Source of the DNA: Pictodentalium vernedei
Lineage: Eukaryota; Mollusca; Scaphopoda; Dentaliida; Dentaliidae
Length of the DNA: 64,000 bases
Direction: 5' to 3'
Assembly (NCBI GenBank): GCA_031216915.1
Contig: CM062289.1
Location: 64,797,741 to 64,861,740 of the forward strand
Positions 51,446 through 62,128 of this stretch are shown here, in pieces (within the stretch, counting starts at the first letter, position 1; every line of letters begins with the position of its first letter). The notes beneath the pieces are model-generated. The model saw nothing but the letters and a program-made list of their open reading frames with translations. It searched no databases and was not told the DNA's origin. Position numbers and translations under genes: made by a program.

Positions 51446-54400
51446 TTAACTAACACTCTCGATGTCTCTATCGATTTCTATAATCTCGAATCCATCTAAT
51501 TCCTCTTGATTTTCTGGAATCCTATCATCCTTACTCATATCTGGAATCCAATCATCCACAATCATATCATCTAAAATTAGATCCAAAGTTCAATGTCCGA
51601 ATGCCAAAGTGTTTATTTTATCGTCTAACATGAATCTCTTATCGTCGTCGGCCGTCAGCGAAATTTTGTTTACTATTTCGGTATACAAGTCGTGATTTTC
51701 GCTTCAAATCGATTTCATAGTCTTATACACCGGACCACTTACTAACAGACAATTTTTATATTCTTGGAAAGAGATGTTTTTCTTCACCACGCACGCTTTA
51801 ACCCCTTTGAACTTCATGATCTCTTCATCTTCTAGACGATAAGCATACAGTTTGGGTCTCAAGCCCACGAATTCGGCGATTTGTTTACCGCCGCTCTCGT
51901 CCTTAAATTTACCCAACACCTTCTTGTTGTCGTTCGATTGAATGTTGGACAGGTGATCGATGGGATAATTGCTCGTGTCGAACCACGCGGTCACATCCGG
52001 AGATATATCTTGGTAGACGTCTTTCGTCTCTATCTCGTAAACTAAACTGTCCATGTCGGTGAATAGTAGTTTGGCTTTATCATCAAATTTTCGTTTGACG
52101 TAATCGTAGTGAAACTCATACATCAATTGCTTGCTGATATCTAAGATGATCGGTCCGAGATAATACGGTTTGTCGAACTTCAGGTGCGTCTTTTGCATGT
52201 GAATGGCCACTAGATTTTCGTCGAATATGATTCGGTGTTTGTAATTGGGTTTCGCCACTAATTTTTTAGCTCTTTTCTCAGACGTGACGCGTCGAACGTC
52301 GGTTCTCTTCCTGATGTTTTCCATTGATTTACCGTACACGCAGTTGTTCATGAGTTTGAAGAAATCTTTTTCGAAATCGTTCTCAGCTTGAATTCTGAGA
52401 TTCGTGTTGAGATCGATGTATTTTTTCATCCAAGGCTCTTCATCGAATCGAATGATGTGATGTATGTCAACTAATTTCAACCCGTAATCGACGTACTGTT
52501 TCAAATTCTCGCTGTAGATGACGTAGTTACATTTGTTAAATAAATTGGGAATGAGTTTTTCCTCGTCTCCTTCGTTCAGTTCCATTTGTTCAGGAGCCAG
52601 CGGATAATCGTTGTGTGGATCGTGTAATTCTTCCGGATAGTTCAAATCGACTTCTAAAATGCAAGGATAGTCTCTCCATTTTTGCATATCTTCCGGTTCC
52701 GTCACCCATTCGAAATTTCCAATCGGTAAAGGATGACTCATAGCCCAACCGTACAGATTATTAGCGTCCCAATACTGTATGTATTTAATCGACCATTTCG
52801 AATCGAAACCTTCTTTCATGTAGGGATTGTTAGCTTCAGAATATCTGTGAGAGATCATCGAGACGCCACCTCTCGCAGCCCTTTCGAACATGAGCAACAT
52901 GTTCACGTCGGATAATAATTCCAATTGGACTCTGGTGGTCTTCAACAGAGTGTCCCACGCCAGACCAGGTGCGGTGAAATACCAAGCGGGATCCAGATCG
53001 TAATTTCGACGACAGACGTCTCGAAAATTTTCGAACACGTCTGCCAAGAGCAGAACGTCGGTCTTCAGATAGAGATCATGATAATCTCTCATGGTTTTCA
53101 TATCGAATGATTTCCACACGTTTTTGGCGTGTTTGTAATTCTCGTCGGAAATGTCGGATTCATATAATTTCGAATAAAAATCTTCTTTCGAAGGTAGTGC
53201 TGTGTCTTCGAATCTCTTTAGATCGTTCATGTAATCGTCAGGATAGACTCCTTTCCTCAACATGACGTCTACTCGTTCTCCGAAATGTTCGCTCGTGATT
53301 TTAAATTTATCCTTGCTCATGTTATCGACTAATTTTTCCAGAGCGGTCGACATGAATTTAAAACTCACGATGAAACGTATGGCTCTACTAGTGGATTTCG
53401 TTTTTTGTTCCAACGTCTCTCCGTCAATTACTATTTTCTTCTCCATGACCTTCCATTTCGTGAATGAAATGTATCTTTCTTTGCTGTTCGCGATGCAATG
53501 TAATTCTTCGTGGGAGGTGCCGAGATTTTTCATGAACAGATGACTGTCGTAACCCGAGAGATTGTGAAATATCACTGGATAGAAAATGGCGTCTCGATAT
53601 TTTAAATTACACTTGCTGTGAGGCGGACCATCATACAGACCCGTGTAATGATCTTGGTCTCTGACCTTCTTATTTTCCTTCAAATTCTCGCCGAACGATT
53701 GTCTGCATATGTGACATTCGATGGCTCTGTTATTTTCATCCTGCTGCTCTCGCGTGATGATCATTTTTGCCCGAGTTTTGAATTTCTCATATAACATTTG
53801 AATTTTCGATTCTAACTCTTCCACGAACTTTTGAGCCACGTCGTCATCTTCGCACTGCTTCGTGTAGGTGAAGGGACACATGTTGCGTTGCGAGTCAAAA
53901 GCGGATTTCACGTAAATGCAATAGCCTGAAGGCATGTGTTTTTGATATCTTTCAACATAACTTTGAAGAGCGTTGGGTTGACAGGAACTCATTTTCGCGG
54001 TGAAGCATTCGAAATCGGCGTACACGATGAATGGTACTTTTAACCTTCTATTGTGATTTTCAAACTTCATGATCGTGTTGGGTGTGGGCATTTCGACGGT
54101 GACACCTTGATTTTCATTGCAGTATCCCTGATGTTTCGCTAACGATTTTTTGCTCTGAAACATGTTCATGCAGTTGCAACATAAACATATCTTTCCTTTA
54201 TGTTTATTATTTTGTCTCGACAGTAATCGACTCGGATGTTTAACCCAACAATAATGATGATTGTCACCATTCGAAATCAATAATAAAAAAAATCATCTTT
54301 TCTCTTTCGAGATACGAAGTCTGTCTGAGAGGATACATCGTTCGTTTTTCATTGTTGTATCCTAAGACGTTCACCGCTACGGTGGGATTTTGAGCCTCAA

Positions 54401-55490
54401 AACGTTCGATGTGTTTTAACTCTGTTGGAAAAGTCACTCCTGTCCAATCGAGATTTTTAGAAGTCTCCTCATAACAAGAAACTTTATAGGAGTGGATTTT
54501 GACAGCGTATAAAGCAGAGGTGACTGCCCATTTAAAACACTGATCATCTTTATTTCTCACGTTGATCACAGCTTTTTTTTTAGTCAAGAAATACGGTAAT
54601 TCCAAGTAGGAAGATCCTTTCAACGAATCATTTTTAGTTATATGAATTTCGAGTTTCAACACCTCATCAAACGTCCAATTACTACCTTCATGTTGATAAT
54701 TTGTGAGAGACGTCAACATCTTGTCTTTCATCTTTTCGAAAACATCTGATAAATCTGAACCTCGAAATATGGGTTCGACGTTAGATCTGAAATATCCATT
54801 TTTCATGATGCTCTCACCGGACTTCATGTCGATTTTATTCATCACGCAATGGAGTATCATCTTAATTTTTAGTCCCACGTTCATGTATTTGTGAAACAAA
54901 TCCAATACTTTTTTCTTCACCCATTCCATGAACAATTTCGGATCGATTTTCTTGAATGAGGGAACCACATCAAAAGTTTTAAAAATGCCTTTGATCGCAC
55001 TACGGGCGTCGATTGGAATAGTTCCGCAACGAGTCATGCTACATATTCTTCTCCTTTCCCTTCATCGATTGCTCGTTGAATTTCGCTCGATATATCTCGT
55101 TTGTCTAGAATCTGAAGTGCATCACTCGTTTTAGTTTTTCTTTTCTTTTCTTTTGAAACTTGATGTTCTTCAATGGCTTTTCATTTAGTTGTCTTCTTAT
55201 TTTTCACAATCGAAACGTTTTTGTTTTTTATCGACGTCGGCATTTCGATTCCTTTTACTATCTTTTTCTTCTTCTTCTCATTTTTCACAACCGATGCATT
55301 TTTTGACGTCGTTGCTATTGACATTTCTTTTACCTTTCTAGCGTTTCGCAAATATTCTTGTATGACTTCAGTTTTTTTTTATTTAGTTCTATGATTTCTG
55401 AAATGTGAAATTTTTAATAGTTTACAAATCTCGTTTAACTGAGGTACGGTTTTCTCATTTAAATTTTCCATTGTTTTATCTGTTTGCTTC
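51446..55490 (-). pseudogene. Polinton protein-primed DNA polymerase B
   Basis: The N-terminal part is a SAP-like short helical region (NEICKLLKIS) and a Lys-rich linker. Then come the conserved lead (VINVRNKDDQCFKWAVTSAL), the exonuclease domain (PFIVYADFECF; IIFHNLSGYDSHLF), the Polinton signature DHYTGLYDGPPHSKCNLKYR, and the polymerase motifs: A (YWDANNLYGWAM), B (KLMNNCVYGKSM) and C (LLFTDMDSLVYE). It closes with FVGLRPKLYAYR and an acidic tail. It replicates the element from a terminal protein primer. The length of about 1,300 codons fits the family. The gene is broken, a few breaks, but all catalytic blocks are recognisable. Confidence 0.93.
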
Positions 55491-55650
55491 ATTTGTAAGA
55501 ATATTTTTTTTTTGAATTTTGTATTAAATAATTTGTTAAAAAGTTTTGCTTTTTTTTACTCTTTTTATATATATAAAAAGATTTCTTTTTTAATTCAAAT
55601 TTTTTCTTTAATGTGAATTTTTTATGTTCCTTAACGAGAAAAAAAAAGGA

Positions 55651-55789
55651 TGTTAAAATTTAACTTTTTATTTATATATAAAGAGAAAAACAAACTTTTT
55701 TTTTTAACAAATTATTTAAATACAAAATTTCAAATATACATTATTTGTAAGAATTCATAAAACAAAAAAAAAAAACCAAATAATCGATC
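55651..55789. promoter_or_regulatory. Intergenic region between polymerase and the tandem genes
   Basis: A divergent AT-rich region. It holds GTTAAAATTTAACTTTTTAT, a TATATATAAAGAGA box and the leader words ACAAAATTTCAAATATACAT and AAGAATTCATAAAAC, ending AATAATCGATCATG. The same leader precedes tandem copies 2 (56411-56489) and 3 (57110-57183). Confidence 0.55.
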
Positions 55790-56239
55790 ATGACAACAAC
55801 ACCTAAAAGATGTGAATAGAAATTGAAACAAGACGAAGCATATAAGAAATTCGGTTTTAATATCTATACATTACAACAACACGATCCCATCGATTTGAAC
55901 GAGGTTGAGATGGAGGGCTTAGAGCGCTACTACAACAAATATCAGATGTGTTTGAAATTGGATGAAGCCATGCTCGATTTGTTTTACGAGTACCAAAGCG
56001 ATCTGCTGAATAATATCATCGTCGCCGAAGACAGAGAATTCAACAAGGACGATTTGTTGTTGTTCTATGGAATTTACATATATCCAATAATCTCACTCGA
56101 ACTCGTGTACAAATTGGGTGGTGAGAGCGCATTCACCAATGTAAAAAAACTCAAAAGAGTAAAGATAAACATTCAAAACATTTTCGTAAGTGGAAAAATG
56201 ACGAATGTCAACATGCTAATAACAGACTTGGAAATATAA
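55790..56239 (+). pseudogene. Polinton tandem accessory gene, copy 1
   Basis: First of three related genes in a row. Shared features: start at ATCGATCATG, a TPKRCE N-terminus, YKKFG, LQQHDPI, LNEVEM, LKLDEAMLDLFYEYQSDL, DDLxLFYG, VKKLKRVKINIQ and a VNMxITDLEI C-terminus. It is helical and charged, with no recognised domain. Copies 1 and 2 are roughly 70-75% identical in protein by eye. This copy looks broken, about one break. An AGTAATGAGATC hairpin follows. Confidence 0.65.
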
Positions 56240-56280
56240 ACAATAGAGAGATTGATTTTTAGCGAAGAAGAAGGAAAAAA

Positions 56281-56311
56281 AGTAATGAGATCTAAAGATG
56301 ATCTCATTACT
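56281..56311. terminator. 3'-end hairpin after tandem copy 1
   Basis: AGTAATGAGATCT-(AAAG)-ATGATCTCATTACT plus a T-run, the same stem as after the capsid gene and after copy 3. Confidence 0.5.
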
Positions 56312-56489
56312 TTTTACAAAAAAAATTTTCACATTAAAGAAATTAAAATTAAAAACTTTTTTTTTTTATATATATATATATAAAGAGTAAAAAAAATAAA
56401 TTTTTAAACAAATTATTAAAATACAAAATTTAAAATATACATTATTGCAAGAATTCATAAAACAAAACAAAAAACCCAAATAATCGATC

Positions 56490-56936
56490 ATGACAGCAAC
56501 ACCTAAAAGATGCGAATTGAAATTGAAACGAGTCGAAACGTATAAGAAATTCGGTCATAAAATCTATAGATTACAACAACACGATCCCATCGAATTGAAC
56601 GAGGTCGAGATGAAGGACTTAGAGCATAAATACAACAGATATAAGATGACTTTGAAATTGGATGAAGCCATGCTCGATTTGTTTTATGAGTACCAAAGCG
56701 ATCTGCAGAAAATCGTCATCGCTAAAGATAAAGAATTTGACAAGGACGATTTGACGTTGTTCTATGGAAGTTACATATATCCAAAAATCTCCCGCAAACT
56801 CATGGACAAATCGAGTGGTGAGAGCGCATTCACCGATGTAAAAAAACTTAAAAGAGTAAAGATAAACATTCAACACATTTTCGAAAAAGGAGAAAACAGG
56901 AGTGTTAACATGCAAATAACAGACTTGGAAATATAA
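56490..56936 (+). CDS. Polinton tandem accessory gene, copy 2
   Basis: 148 codons, looks whole: starts MTATPKRCELKLKRVETYKK and ends VNMQITDLEI. Predicted all-helical, Lys/Asp/Glu-rich, no membrane segment or signal peptide, no Cys cluster. A TATATATAAAGAGT box lies about 105 bp upstream. The gene sits between the polymerase and the structural genes and is duplicated. That is what one expects of an accessory host-interaction gene, but no homologue is recognised. Confidence 0.75.
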   Translation: MTATPKRCELKLKRVETYKKFGHKIYRLQQHDPIELNEVEMKDLEHKYNRYKMTLKLDEAMLDLFYEYQSDLQKIVIAKDKEFDKDDLTLFYGSYIYPKISRKLMDKSSGESAFTDVKKLKRVKINIQHIFEKGENRSVNMQITDLEI

Positions 56937-57183
56937 ACAATAGAGAGATTGAAATGTTAAAATTTAACTTTTTATTTATATATATAAAGAGAAAAAAACT
57001 TTTACTAAAAAATTTACATTAAAGAAAATTAAAAATTAAAAAAACAACTTTTTTTTATATATATATATAAAGAGCAAAAAAAAATAAACAAACTTTTTTA
57101 ACAAATTATTATTTAAATACAAAATTTAAAATATACATTATTTGCAAGAATTCATAAAACAAAAAAACCCCAAATAATCGATC

Positions 57184-57558
57184 ATGAGGACAACAACACC
57201 TAAAAGATGCGAATTGAAATTGAAATGAGTTGAAACGTGTAAGAAATTAGGTTTTAAAATCTATAGATTACAACGACACAATCCCATCGAATTGAACGAG
57301 GTCAAGACGAAGGGCTTAGAGCACAAATACGACAAATATCGCATGCCTTTGAAATTAGACAAAGCCGCGCTCGATTTGTTTTACGAGTACAAAAGCGATC
57401 TGCAGAATATCGTCATTGCCGAAGATAGAGAATTCGACAAGGACGATTTGTCGTTGCTCTATGGACATTTCATATTTCCAAACATCTCATTCGAACACAT
57501 TTGCGAAAAAGGAGAAAACACGAGTGTCAACATGCTAATAATGGACTTGGAAATATAA
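57184..57558 (+). pseudogene. Polinton tandem accessory gene, copy 3
   Basis: Third member, with the same leader, N-terminal words and VNMLIMDLEI ending. It looks the most decayed of the three (a few breaks). An AGTAATGAGATC hairpin follows at 57609-57640. Confidence 0.65.
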
Positions 57559-57608
57559 ACAATAGAGAGATTGATTTTTTTAGGGAAGAAGAAGGAAAAA
57601 AAAAAAAA

Positions 57609-57640
57609 AGTAATGAGATCATTTTTAGATCTCATTTTTT
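57609..57640. terminator. 3'-end hairpin between copy 3 and the next convergent gene
   Basis: AGTAATGAGATC-ATTTTT-AGATCTCATT plus a T-run. It lies between a plus-strand gene end (57558) and a minus-strand gene end (57632). Confidence 0.5.
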
Positions 57641-58048
57641 TTTTTTTGGTTTTCCTTCTTCACTATTACCATATATTATAATAACGTTTCCTTTTTTCTT
57701 AAATTTCAGCGTCGATTCTTCTTTTCTTTTTTTCTTTTTTTTGTGATATGATACGTTTTTATAACAACACATTTGTTTATCCGAATCATAATTATGAACG
57801 AATGTTGTGCATCTCTTGGTAACACTCGCATCATTACCATTCTCTTCAGAAGGTAGTGGTGACGGTGGAAAGCGTCTCATTCTTTTCATTTCCAACCGTC
57901 TATCTTGCTGTTTATCTAACTCTTTCATTAGTTCTTTCCTTAGATATCCATCATTAGCGTCTAACCATTTTTCCACATCTTTTTTTTCGCACTCTGTCTC
58001 GTGATATTCATCATTATCATCTAATTGTTTCTCCACCTTTTTATCCAT
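57632..58048 (-). CDS. Polinton unassigned charged protein
   Basis: 138 codons. An acidic, helical N-terminal half with two related segments (QLDDNDEYHETECEKKDVEK and WLDANDGYLRKELM) leads into a Pro/Ser patch (RRFPPSPLPSEENG) and a Lys-rich tail (HKKKKKRKEES). No known domain. It lies at the end of the right-hand minus-strand gene block. It could be a DNA-binding core or accessory protein. Confidence 0.55.
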   Translation of the reverse strand: MDKKVEKQLDDNDEYHETECEKKDVEKWLDANDGYLRKELMKELDKQQDRRLEMKRMRRFPPSPLPSEENGNDASVTKRCTTFVHNYDSDKQMCCYKNVSYHKKKKKRKEESTLKFKKKGNVIIIYGNSEEGKPKKKK

Positions 58049-58109
58049 TTTAAATATATTACTTTATACTTTCTATGATTTATATTTTATATAATTATAT
58101 AATTTTATA

Positions 58110-58721
58110 TTATAATAACATATTCAAAATCAGTATATTCTTAAAGGGCGAATTCTCACCGAGCAACAAACCCTTGCCGAGTTGCTCAACGTTCTGTCCA
58201 CTCTTCAGATAGAGACCGTTTCCACTCAAAGAGTTGCCACCTCTAACGGGTTCTAGATACAATCCTTTACCGCTGTCATCTATGTGGACGCGACACATGG
58301 CTCCTCCCTTCTTCAAAAACAGTCCACTGCCACCCATTAATTTCTCAACTGCCGAACTCGCGAGTCCCGTGAGAGCTCCCACGCCGAGAGTCTTTCCGAG
58401 AAAGGGTAGTGCCTTTGCGGCGAAACGTAATGCTTTTGCGGCGATTCCTGCCAATAGCGGTAGGAAACCACCTTTCATTCTCAAATTGTATCTCAATTGA
58501 GCAGGACTCAATCTCACCATCAACCCTCTTCCATCGCGAATCGCTTTCTCTATCCTTTTGATTTGACTTCTGGTCCAGGCAATCGAATCCTGACCGCCTC
58601 TCATCAGATCTTCGTGAGTGAATTTGAATCTCACCGCCTCGCCTCGAGTTGTTAATGCTCTCTTAAGTTTCTTCCTCTGTCCTGCAGATATGTTCACATT
58701 TTCAATCACGTATTCTGTCAT
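58110..58721 (-). CDS. Polinton pX/Mu-like virion protein
   Basis: 203 codons, looks whole. A charged N-terminal third (AGQRKKLKRALTTRGEAVRF) is followed by LSPAQLRYNLRMKGGFLPLL and an Ala/Leu/Gly-rich amphipathic stretch (AAKALRFAAKALPFLGKTLG). It then has short repeats of the G-x-GLYLK/P type (GKGLYLEPVRGG, GNGLYLKSG) and ends GENSPFKNILILNMLL. The amphipathic, GG-containing build matches the adintovirus proteins compared with adenovirus pX/pVI. A role in core packing or membrane disruption is inference. Confidence 0.7.
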   Translation of the reverse strand: MTEYVIENVNISAGQRKKLKRALTTRGEAVRFKFTHEDLMRGGQDSIAWTRSQIKRIEKAIRDGRGLMVRLSPAQLRYNLRMKGGFLPLLAGIAAKALRFAAKALPFLGKTLGVGALTGLASSAVEKLMGGSGLFLKKGGAMCRVHIDDSGKGLYLEPVRGGNSLSGNGLYLKSGQNVEQLGKGLLLGENSPFKNILILNMLL

Positions 58722-58873
58722 AATTCTTTCTTTTTTTTAAATATATTTACTTCAATTGTTTTCTTGTTTAATAATAATTATTTATATTAAAATAATTTTG
58801 TAAAATTAATATTGGGTTTATTTTATTTTTGTTATCTATATATATACACAATATTTTTTTTTTTTTTTTGCTT

Positions 58874-59629
58874 TTATATTTCTCTTATGTGAAATCGTAT
58901 CGTCACCCTCTCTCCGCGAAGATCTAACAGTTCACCATTTTGATCCATCAACATGGTTTTGAGACTATACAACGTGTCTAAAATCACTGGTAGATAAACT
59001 AAATTTCGAGGTCACTCCGCGATCTTATAACCTGGTGACACGTTTGGAAAGAAGGAATAGATTGTCGGTTGAGCGCTACCATTCACGTAGCTTCCAGCAA
59101 TCACGTCCACGTTCACCAGAATGCTATTGACTGCGAGAATGTCAACCGTATTTTCAGATGCCGCGTGGCCTCGATACATCTTTCGATCGAATCCCAACAT
59201 CTTGCCTATAGAATCGTCTGTGTTGAAATCCACTCGAAAATTATCTTCCAAATCCAACATCGTCTGTAAGGTATTAGGATTAGGAGCGTGTCTGATCTTG
59301 TTGCTTCCCTTTCCATCCATCTTCATTCGCGTCTGAATGTAATTGTTCAAATCGTCTATGTCGTAACTCCCTTTGGGAATTCGAATCTCCCACCAATCCA
59401 CTCCGTCAGAATACTTGAACGAGTTATTCTTTTCGGTGACGTTGGCAAAGGAATAATAAGTCTCCAGATTCACCAACGCCATCTCGTATCTTTTCTCTCT
59501 ATTCAATTCGATGGAAGGTTCGAATTTCGTAGCGAATCGAGTCGAATCGCCACTCACAACGATTTGAATGGATTGTTTTGCAGCCGTATTCTCGGCTATC
59601 CGTTCTAACAATTCTCCTTGTTCCAACAT
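58874..59629 (-). pseudogene. Polinton penton/minor capsid protein (single jelly roll)
   Basis: It begins MLEQGELLERIAENTAAKQS and carries the family blocks: YEMALVNLETYYSFANVTEK, IRIPKGSYDIDDLNNYIQTR, FNTDDSIGKMLGFDR and a SFFPNVSPGYKIAE segment. It forms the vertex capsomer on which the fibre would sit. The gene is close to whole, about one break, and lies between pX-like and ATPase genes as in relatives. Confidence 0.8.
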
Positions 59630-59656
59630 TATATTTTAATTTTATTTTTTTCAAAA

Positions 59657-60574
59657 CTAATTATTTGAAGATTTATTATTTTCTAAATTTTTTTTATTTT
59701 CACGCTCTATCTTATTATCATCAGAAACATAAAACTTGTCGAATCCGCACCGATATTTTCCACGATTAAATTCGCTTGTCAAATCGATCATGACGAAATT
59801 GTAAAGTCCTCCATCCCAAACCCTCTTGCAGAATCTCCTGAATTCCGCCACGCTCATGTCGTTTGCGACGTGGTCGCCATAGATGTGATTGAGATTTTTG
59901 AGATCTTGGCGAAAGAGACATAGAAAATTAGCGTTCTCCCTTATCGTCTGTCTGGGCAATCGAAAATAATTCTGCGACAGGTAGAAACAGTCCACGTTGC
60001 TGTGTCGACCCCTAACGTAATACGATTCGCATCGGTTCTGTCTCTCCAAAAGCAGATCGTCGAAAATCATGAGATTCTTATCTTCCGATTTCAATTCTCT
60101 AGGATCCGGAACGTCGCTAGCGTTCTCATAAAATTGACACTCAACGTTCGAAGATGCATTTCTCTTCATCAGCTCCATCGCCGCACTGTCCAAAATCGTC
60201 GAAAGTGGAGCTTCACTCTTGTCGAATTCCTCCCTACTGTCAAAGATTCTGGCTATGACGTCCTTGGGCAATCTACGATCCATGCACTCTCGAAGCAATC
60301 TGTATTCGGGTTGAAACAAGCTCTTGCCAAACACGAACAATCTGTCGTAATCCAACCAGTCGGGTCGGGACAACAGATTCATCAACAGATTGGTCTTTCC
60401 ACAATTCGGTTTTCCCACTATCAAGCCGCTTATGCTTTTAGGAAAGAACTCATTATTCGACCTCTTAGTCGCGGCGTCATTCCAAGACATATCTTTAATG
60501 TTCATCTTTGTTTTATTTTTTTTGGTTTTTGTTATTTTAGATTCTTTCAAACACAAATTTTTTATGTTTTTCAA
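59657..60574 (-). CDS. Polinton genome-packaging ATPase (FtsK/HerA type)
   Basis: 305 codons, looks whole. Walker A is GLIVGKPNCGKTNLLMN, Walker B is NLMIFDDLLLERQ. RLPRQTIRENANFLCLF and AEFRRFCKRVWDGGLYNFVM follow, as in the packaging ATPases of Polintons, virophages and related viruses. The likely start is the internal Met at 60505 (MNIKDMSWNDAATKRSNN), since the preceding 23 codons are low-complexity. The enzyme would pump DNA into the capsid. Confidence 0.9.
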   Translation of the reverse strand: MKNIKNLCLKESKITKTKKNKTKMNIKDMSWNDAATKRSNNEFFPKSISGLIVGKPNCGKTNLLMNLLSRPDWLDYDRLFVFGKSLFQPEYRLLRECMDRRLPKDVIARIFDSREEFDKSEAPLSTILDSAAMELMKRNASSNVECQFYENASDVPDPRELKSEDKNLMIFDDLLLERQNRCESYYVRGRHSNVDCFYLSQNYFRLPRQTIRENANFLCLFRQDLKNLNHIYGDHVANDMSVAEFRRFCKRVWDGGLYNFVMIDLTSEFNRGKYRCGFDKFYVSDDNKIERENKKNLENNKSSNN

Positions 60575-60602
60575 ACTCAGTTGTTTTAATATTATTATTT
60601 AT

Positions 60603-60983
60603 TTATATCACACCGTCGCGAGTTCTCTTCAATCCTGATCCGCTCGTCATTTCAGCTAAATCTTGTATGGGTACCACAGCATCCTTAAAATCTTTCCAAC
60701 TTTTCGGCGTTCGCTCTAACGCAGCTCGCTTCGCCGGTGGGCTGATCAACTTGTCGATCAACGCGTCGGCTGCCCTCTTGCCAGCCACAGAAGCTATCCT
60801 ACCACTGGCTTCGGAAGTGGCTTTCTTTCCAGCATCCAAAGCCGTCTTCTTACCGACCTCAAACGCGGTCGATGCGAGTTTTCTACCCGCACCGCTCGTG
60901 AACGCTCGCATTATAGAATCGACGATGCCAGAACCGCCTTGAACGTAAGTTCTGACGTATCCCCTGTTCTTTATCACCAACAT
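60603..60983 (-). CDS. Polinton small basic virion protein (pVI/pVII-like build)
   Basis: 126 codons, looks whole. GGSGIVDSIMRAFTSGAGRK is followed by Ala/Lys-rich helix (KKTALDAGKKATSEASGRIA), a PPAKRAALERTP segment resembling a nuclear signal, and a GSGLKRTRDGVI end. Its place between ATPase and the rightmost gene is usual for small core or membrane-lytic proteins in this family. Exact equivalence is not certain. Confidence 0.6.
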   Translation of the reverse strand: MLVIKNRGYVRTYVQGGSGIVDSIMRAFTSGAGRKLASTAFEVGKKTALDAGKKATSEASGRIASVAGKRAADALIDKLISPPAKRAALERTPKSWKDFKDAVVPIQDLAEMTSGSGLKRTRDGVI

Positions 60984-61123
60984 ATTTTATTCTTATAATA
61001 TATTTTGTTTTTTTTTTCACTGGTAAATCGTTTTGTTGTTTAAATACTTTTATTATTCTAGTGTAAAAATTTACTGTTTATTTTTGTTTGTTTGTTTGTT
61101 TCTCTCTACTTATTATATACACA

Positions 61124-62026
61124 TCAATCCTTCAATTCGTTCATCAGCCTTTTATAATGGTTTTTATTCAAAACCTTCTGTCTTAACAATTTGTCAGATA
61201 TAGTAACTATCTGATTATCTAATCCTGTGTTACCAGCCCGTCTGCTCGCCATCAACAAACTCAATCTCTGAGACAGAGCGTCAGAATCGCTCGGAAGAAA
61301 AGTGGTTTTCACCCCTTTGCCAGTCACCGATTCGACGAACTTCTTATTCATATCCCATATGGGTTTCACCACTTTCGTCCACTTGTAACCTCTGTTGGCT
61401 TTGGGTCTCGTCTCTCTGGCATCGTTATTTCTCTTCATGGCGTGGGTCTGAACCAGAATGTCGCCGTAATTGTCGAAATCCTGTTCCGTGTAATCACTAG
61501 GCTTGTCGTAAAGGAGCAACCTGCGCAGTCCATCAGTCAATTCGTATCTGTTCGAACCCACGGTCAATTCATCATCGTCTATTTCTACTTCTGTGTCTCC
61601 AATAAAAGTATTATTGTCTGAATCCTTATAAAATCCATACAACAGATCTCTCTTACCGCCATCATCAGACAATGCGACGCTATCAGTGGTGATAGTCGAA
61701 GCTGTATCGTCGGTCTCGCTCAAATCTGTTTGAATTCCCGTAGGAACGTAATCCGGTGTAGATTGAACGAAATGCCGATTTCCAAAACTACTGGGCAACG
61801 AACCCATTCTCAAAGAACTCTCTTTTATGGGTCTCAATTCTTCGACTATCTCCTTCCTGCTTCGCTCTTGACCCTCCGTCATGGGTTTAAATATTTTTGT
61901 GGCTTCGCGTTTGAGTTCAATCTCACCAAGACGTCTGCTTCTGTCAGTCAACTGAATGCCCTTCTTAGCACGTTCATACTCGCCTAAAATTTGATCTCGG
62001 CGCCTAGAATCCATTTGTAAACACAT
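61124..62026 (-). CDS. Polinton conserved structural-cluster protein
   Basis: 300 codons, looks whole. The N-terminal third is a charged helix (RRRDQILGEYERAKKGIQLT, DRSRRLGEIELKREATKIFK), the middle is acidic and Ser/Thr-rich (SETDDTASTITTDSVALSDD), and the C-terminal part has YELTDGLRRLLLYDKPSDYT, NRGYKWTKVVKPIWD and NKNHYKRLMNEL. A protein of this pattern recurs beside the TIR in related elements; I know no function. First gene inside the right TIR, with a TATATATAGGAGAT box about 110 bp upstream. Confidence 0.65.
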   Translation of the reverse strand: MCLQMDSRRRDQILGEYERAKKGIQLTDRSRRLGEIELKREATKIFKPMTEGQERSRKEIVEELRPIKESSLRMGSLPSSFGNRHFVQSTPDYVPTGIQTDLSETDDTASTITTDSVALSDDGGKRDLLYGFYKDSDNNTFIGDTEVEIDDDELTVGSNRYELTDGLRRLLLYDKPSDYTEQDFDNYGDILVQTHAMKRNNDARETRPKANRGYKWTKVVKPIWDMNKKFVESVTGKGVKTTFLPSDSDALSQRLSLLMASRRAGNTGLDNQIVTISDKLLRQKVLNKNHYKRLMNELKD

Positions 62027-62128
62027 TTTTCGTTTTTAATTGTTAATGTTCCTTTAAGTATGCTAATGCGAGTTATTTTATTATTTTCAAAATTAAATGT
62101 ATAATTATTTTTATGTTTAGGTTTTTTT

